DNA of 64,000 nucleotides from Methanoregulaceae archaeon UXB-2016 (lineage in GTDB: Archaea; Halobacteriota; Methanomicrobia; Methanomicrobiales; Methanospirillaceae): positions 247,424 to 311,423 of the forward strand of contig SISS01000008.1 of the NCBI GenBank assembly GCA_004332335.1. Direction: 5' to 3'. The notes below the pieces were generated by a model. It did not search any database. It was not told the DNA's origin and saw only the letters and a list, made by a program, of their open reading frames with translations. The translations under genes and the position numbers were made by a program. Below are positions 60,693 through 64,000 of this stretch, piece after piece (the stretch's first letter is position 1; every line of letters begins with the position of its first letter).

Positions 60693-62312
60693 ATGTTCTG
60701 TTACCAGTGTGAAGAGACCGCGAGGGGCACCGGGTGCACTGTCCGCGGCGTCTGCAGCAAGGACGAGGTCCTCTGCGGTGTGATGGACGTCCTGCTCTAC
60801 CTCTGTCGGGGGATCGCGGTGCGCGATCTCGCGGCACGCGAGCGAGGAGAGGCCGGGAGCAACGAGGCGCGACGGTTCCTCGCCGACGCGCTCTTCGCGA
60901 CGCTCACCAACGTCAACTTCGATCCCGCCCGCATCCGGGAGCTGATCCGGAAGGCCGTCGCGATCCGCGACGCCCTGCCCCCGGCCGGCCCGAACGAGCC
61001 CGACGCGGCCACCTGGACGCCGGCGAGCGACGCCGAGATCGACGCGAAGGCGAAGGAGGTCGGCGTCCTCGCGACCGAGAACGAGGACGTCCGCTCCCTC
61101 CGCGAGATGCTGATCTACGGCATGAAGGGCATCGGCGCGTACTACCACCACGCGGCCGTGCTCGGGTACACGGACGACGCAGTCGAGGCGTTCCTGGAGA
61201 AGGGGCTCGCCTCGACCACGAAGGACCTCTCCGTCGACGAGATGGTCGCGCTCGTGCTCGAGTGCGGCAGGGTCGGGGTCGCGACGCTCGCCCTGCTCGA
61301 TACGGCGAACACCGCGACCTACGGCGACCCGGTGATCACGTCCGTGAAGACCACCGTCGGGGACCGCCCCGGGATCCTGGTCACGGGCCACGACCTGAAG
61401 GACCTCGCCGAGCTCCTCGAACAGTCGAAGGACGCCGGGATCGAGATCTACACCCACGGCGAGATGCTGCCCGCGCACGCCTACCCGGCGTTCAAGAAGT
61501 ATCCGCACCTCGTCGGAAACTACGGGACCTCGTGGCACCACCAGAAGGAGGAGTTCGAGCCCTTCAACGGCCCGGTCCTCTTCACGACGAACTGCATCAT
61601 CCCGCCGAAGGAGTCGTACATCGGCCGGCTCTACACCACCGGCCCCGTCGGCTGGCCCGGCGTGATCCACATCCCCGCCGGCCCCGACGGGACCAAGGAC
61701 TTCTCTCCGATCATCAGGGTCGCGCAGTCGTCGCTCCCCCCGTCGCCTCTGCCCGGCAGCGGGCGAGACCTGGTCACGGGCTGCGCCCACAAGGCCGTGC
61801 TCGAGCTCGCCGGGACGATCGTCGAGGCCGTGAAGAAGGGCGACATCACCCGGTTTGTCGTGATGGCCGGCTGCGACGGCCGGCAGCCCGAGCGCGAGTA
61901 CTACACGGAGTTCGCGAAGGCCCTGCCCGCGAGCACGGTGATCCTGACCGCCGGCTGCGCGAAGTACCGCTACAACGCCCTCGACCTCGGCACGATCGGC
62001 GGTATTCCGCGTGTCGTCGACGCGGGCCAGTGCAACGACTGCTACTCGCTCGTCGTCATCGCCCAGGCGCTCGCCGACGCGTTCGGCGTCGGGATCAACG
62101 ACCTGCCGCTCTCGTTCAACATCGCGTGGTACGAGCAGAAGGCCGTGCTCGTCCTGCTGGCTCTGCTCAGCCTCGGGGTGAAGAAGATCACCCTCGGGCC
62201 GAAGCTCCCGGGCTTCGTCTCGCCGAACGTCCTGAAGGTCCTCGTCGAGAACTTCGACCTCGCGCCGAACACCACGGTCGACGAGGACATGGCCCGGCTC
62301 GTTCCCGCGTGA
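60693..62312 (+). CDS. hcp: Hybrid-cluster protein (hydroxylamine reductase)
   Basis: A 539-residue hybrid-cluster protein. The N-terminal cluster motif is CYQCEETARGTGCTVRGVC (given in part, residues 3-21), and the hybrid-cluster ligands occur in GHDLKDL, EMLPAHAYP, TTNCIIPPKESY, AGCDGRQPERE, TAGCAKYRYN and GQCNDCYS. Hcp reduces nitric oxide or hydroxylamine and can add nitrosothiol groups in bacteria. The start is ATG 60693 with AAGGAG nine nt upstream. It has its own terminator and is divergent from an HxlR regulator. No Hcr-type reductase partner is seen. Confidence 0.95.
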   Translation: MFCYQCEETARGTGCTVRGVCSKDEVLCGVMDVLLYLCRGIAVRDLAARERGEAGSNEARRFLADALFATLTNVNFDPARIRELIRKAVAIRDALPPAGPNEPDAATWTPASDAEIDAKAKEVGVLATENEDVRSLREMLIYGMKGIGAYYHHAAVLGYTDDAVEAFLEKGLASTTKDLSVDEMVALVLECGRVGVATLALLDTANTATYGDPVITSVKTTVGDRPGILVTGHDLKDLAELLEQSKDAGIEIYTHGEMLPAHAYPAFKKYPHLVGNYGTSWHHQKEEFEPFNGPVLFTTNCIIPPKESYIGRLYTTGPVGWPGVIHIPAGPDGTKDFSPIIRVAQSSLPPSPLPGSGRDLVTGCAHKAVLELAGTIVEAVKKGDITRFVVMAGCDGRQPEREYYTEFAKALPASTVILTAGCAKYRYNALDLGTIGGIPRVVDAGQCNDCYSLVVIAQALADAFGVGINDLPLSFNIAWYEQKAVLVLLALLSLGVKKITLGPKLPGFVSPNVLKVLVENFDLAPNTTVDEDMARLVPA

Positions 62313-62332
62313 GGTCTCACCTCTCATTTTTA
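62311..62332 (+). terminator. Hairpin terminator of hcp
   Basis: GAGGT (62311-62315), a three-nt loop and ACCTC form a stem on the hcp stop codon, followed by TCATTTTTA. Stem plus T-tract is a credible terminator. Confidence 0.55.
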
Positions 62333-62579
62333 GCCGAACCCAAAGCCACGCTTCGGGCCTCTGTGGCGTTCGGGCCTGCTTCAGGTTGTGCACGCGAATG
62401 AGATCCCGGCACTCGAGATCGAGGCTGCGAGTGGCCTGGCGATCCCAGCCGGCTCTGCGACGTGTGCTGTCACCGGGAGGTCGTGCCTGACGCAGGATGT
62501 GAGGGTCGACCTCGGAGTCACGGAGCGCCCCGGTTCAGAAAACAACCGTGTGGGCGCGCCCTGATCGCATCTCTGCCGT
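62333..62579. other. Gene-free stretch between hcp and kaiB
   Basis: No recognised gene. One plus-strand frame (about 62388-62565) is open for 58 codons (NEIPALEIEAASGLAIPAGS ...), but it has no ribosome site and no family, and could be a remnant. Confidence 0.3.
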
Positions 62580-62972
62580 TCAGGTATCGAGAGAGACGAG
62601 GACGGCGAGCACGCGCTTCGTGTTCGAGAGGTCGCCGACGATCCTCGTGCCACCGGCCGGACGCTCGATCACCAGGGTCGGCACCGCGATGATCTGATCC
62701 CGCTGGGCCACGTCGGGATGCTCCCGGATGTCGATGGTCTCGATCCGATATCGGCCGGCGAGGTGCGTTTCGCAGATCTTTTTCAGGTTCACCATCGCGA
62801 GGACCGATCTCGCCACACGGCCCGCGATGTACAGCTTGATGACGAAATGCCGTGAGTCGTCATCGGGGATCAGACGGTGCTCTCGCCCTGCGGCCGAAGG
62901 GAGCGCCGTCGATTCAGGGTCTGTCGTCTCGTCATCCCGGAGCCGATAGTCGGCTCCGGCATCAGAGGGCAT
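62580..62972 (-). CDS. kaiB: KaiB-domain protein
   Basis: A 130-residue protein. The C-terminal 95 residues are the KaiB thioredoxin-like fold: IKLYIAGRVARSVLAMVNLK, CETHLAGRYRIETIDIREHP and QIIAVPTLVIERPAGGTRIV, ending in GDLSNTKRVLAVL. The first 35 residues are an acidic extension not found in cyanobacterial KaiB. ATG 62972 follows a GAGGTAG site. In cyanobacteria KaiB binds phosphorylated KaiC. It is divergent from kaiC, not in an operon with it. Confidence 0.87.
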   Translation of the reverse strand: MPSDAGADYRLRDDETTDPESTALPSAAGREHRLIPDDDSRHFVIKLYIAGRVARSVLAMVNLKKICETHLAGRYRIETIDIREHPDVAQRDQIIAVPTLVIERPAGGTRIVGDLSNTKRVLAVLVSLDT

Positions 62973-63135
62973 GGGCACTACCTCGCCGCGAAGAGGACAA
63001 GAATCTTTCGATTCTATTCCCGCCACCTGTCGTCGCTCCCGAGAAGGAGTAAATCCGAATATCTATACTCTCTGAGGTGCTTCATAGCTTATTGAACGTC
63101 TTTCGGAGCACGCACGGCCGGGAGGAGGGATCGAT

Positions 63136-64000
63136 TTGATACACGAGAGAACCACGATAACGAAAACACCGGAACTTGAGAAAGTGCCCTCGGGGATCAG
63201 CGGTCTCGACGAGATCACGGGCGGCGGCCTGCCGAAGGGCCGGCCGATCCTGGTCAGCGGCGGGCCCGGCTGCGGCAAGACGCTCTTCGCCATGGAGTTC
63301 GTGGCCCGCGGGATCGTCGACTACGGCGAGCCGGGGGTCTTCGTCGCGTTCGAGGAGAAGGTCGACGATCTGAAGGTGAACTTCGCCTCGATGGGCATCG
63401 ACCTGCAGGCCCTCGTCGACAGCAAGCAGCTCGTCCTCGACCATATCTATATCGACCGCAGCCAGATCGAGGAAGCGGGGGAGTACGACCTTGAGGGGCT
63501 CTTCATCCGCCTGGGCCTGCTCATCGACCGGGTCGGCGCCAGGCGGATCGCGATCGACACGATCGAGGCGATCTTCTCCGGCTTCTCGAACGAGGCGATC
63601 CTCCGCGCCGAGCTCCGCCGGCTCTTTCTCTGGCTCAAGGACCGGGGCATCACCGCGATCATCACGGGCGAACGCGGCGACCGAACGATCACGAAGTACG
63701 GCCTCGAGGAGTATGTCGCCGACTGCGTGATCACGCTCGACCACCAGGTCACCCATCAGATCGCGACCCGCCGGCTCCGCGTGGTCAAGTACCGCGGCAG
63801 CGTCCACGGCACGGACGAGTATCCCTTCCTGATCAGCGACAACGGCATCTCCGTGCTGCCGATCACCTCCATGTCGCTCCACCACGAGGCCTCGACCGAA
63901 CGGGTCTCGACCGGCATCCCGCGGCTCGACACCATGCTCGGCGTCCGCGGGTATTACCGCGGGAGTTCGGTCCTGGTCTCGGGCCAGGCCGGCACGGGCA
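63136..64000 (+). CDS. kaiC: KaiC-domain protein, 3' end outside window
   Basis: The first 288 residues of a two-domain KaiC. The N-terminal domain has the start LEKVPSGISGLDEITGGGLP, Walker A SGGPGCGKTLFA, the catalytic Glu pair in FVAFEEKVDDL and Walker B IAIDTIEAIFSGF. The second domain begins at STGIPRLDTMLGVRGYYRGS and is cut within its own Walker A (SGQAGTG). The start is TTG 63136, with GGAGGAGGG eight nt before it; no better start exists before the fold. It probably pairs with the divergent KaiB. No KaiA is seen. Confidence 0.88.
   Translation, partial: MIHERTTITKTPELEKVPSGISGLDEITGGGLPKGRPILVSGGPGCGKTLFAMEFVARGIVDYGEPGVFVAFEEKVDDLKVNFASMGIDLQALVDSKQLVLDHIYIDRSQIEEAGEYDLEGLFIRLGLLIDRVGARRIAIDTIEAIFSGFSNEAILRAELRRLFLWLKDRGITAIITGERGDRTITKYGLEEYVADCVITLDHQVTHQIATRRLRVVKYRGSVHGTDEYPFLISDNGISVLPITSMSLHHEASTERVSTGIPRLDTMLGVRGYYRGSSVLVSGQAGTG

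Noticed and set aside
1..64000. CRISPR arrays, insertion sequences and integrases
   Set aside because: No regularly spaced repeats, transposase motifs or integrase reading frames were seen on either strand.

Overview
The window comes from a high-GC methanogenic archaeon, most likely of the class Methanomicrobia and probably Methanomicrobiales. This rests on gene content and not on any database search: a complete archaeal A1Ao ATP synthase operon (H-I-K-E-C-F-A-B-D), a thermosome, membrane-anchored LonB, GfcR, Nob1, RtcA, archaeal PRPP synthetase, the methanogen families UPF0305/DUF2115 and UPF0216/DUF61, many PAS/histidine-kinase sensors, archaeal TATA boxes about 26-30 nt upstream of start codons (leaderless genes), and no sigma-type promoters. 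Genes are densely packed with many ATGA/GTGA overlaps.

Layout. 1-3.7 kb: a partner-switching signalling set (two STAS proteins, an RsbW-like kinase, a SpoIIE/PP2C phosphatase) with a PAS-GAF histidine kinase. 3.8-9.2 kb: a metallo-beta-lactamase-fold protein whose 3' end runs into a tRNA-Ser, an ABC-2 exporter, a hydrolase and a QueG-like ferredoxin. 9.4-19.9 kb: housekeeping genes (thermosome, gfcR, nob1-rtcA-prs operon, lonB, tldD-pmbA) plus two BofA-like membrane proteins and TspO. 20-25.3 kb: two KaiC-like proteins divergent from a type IV pilus-type ATPase and TadC platform. 26.9-36.5 kb: the ATP synthase operon followed directly by pgk. 36.5-40.4 kb: an accessory stretch of broken genes and small lipoproteins. 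40.4-47.5 kb: a transporter/protease island containing an ABC permease fused to a PrsW-like intramembrane protease and a periplasmic-binding protein fused to a legumain-like C13 protease, with a BMP-type lipoprotein and a HicB-like protein. 47.6-56.6 kb: small enzymes, a lipid kinase and two large sensor kinases. 56.6-60 kb: another decayed stretch (DUF488, flavoprotein, rubredoxin), then a cupin/zinc-ribbon operon. 60.2-64 kb: a divergent HxlR regulator and hybrid-cluster protein pair with twin palindromic operators, then a divergent kaiB-kaiC pair; kaiC is cut by the window end.

How they fit together. The core genes cover energy conservation (ATP synthase, Pgk), protein quality control (thermosome, LonB, TldD/PmbA) and RNA metabolism. 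The rest is heavily weighted to sensing and envelope functions. Broken genes are restricted to small accessory loci; every large core gene is intact. The candidates for less-described biology are the two protease fusions, the sigma-less partner-switching set, the KaiC-like/pilus motor locus with a lost P-loop lysine, and the HxlR-hcp operator.
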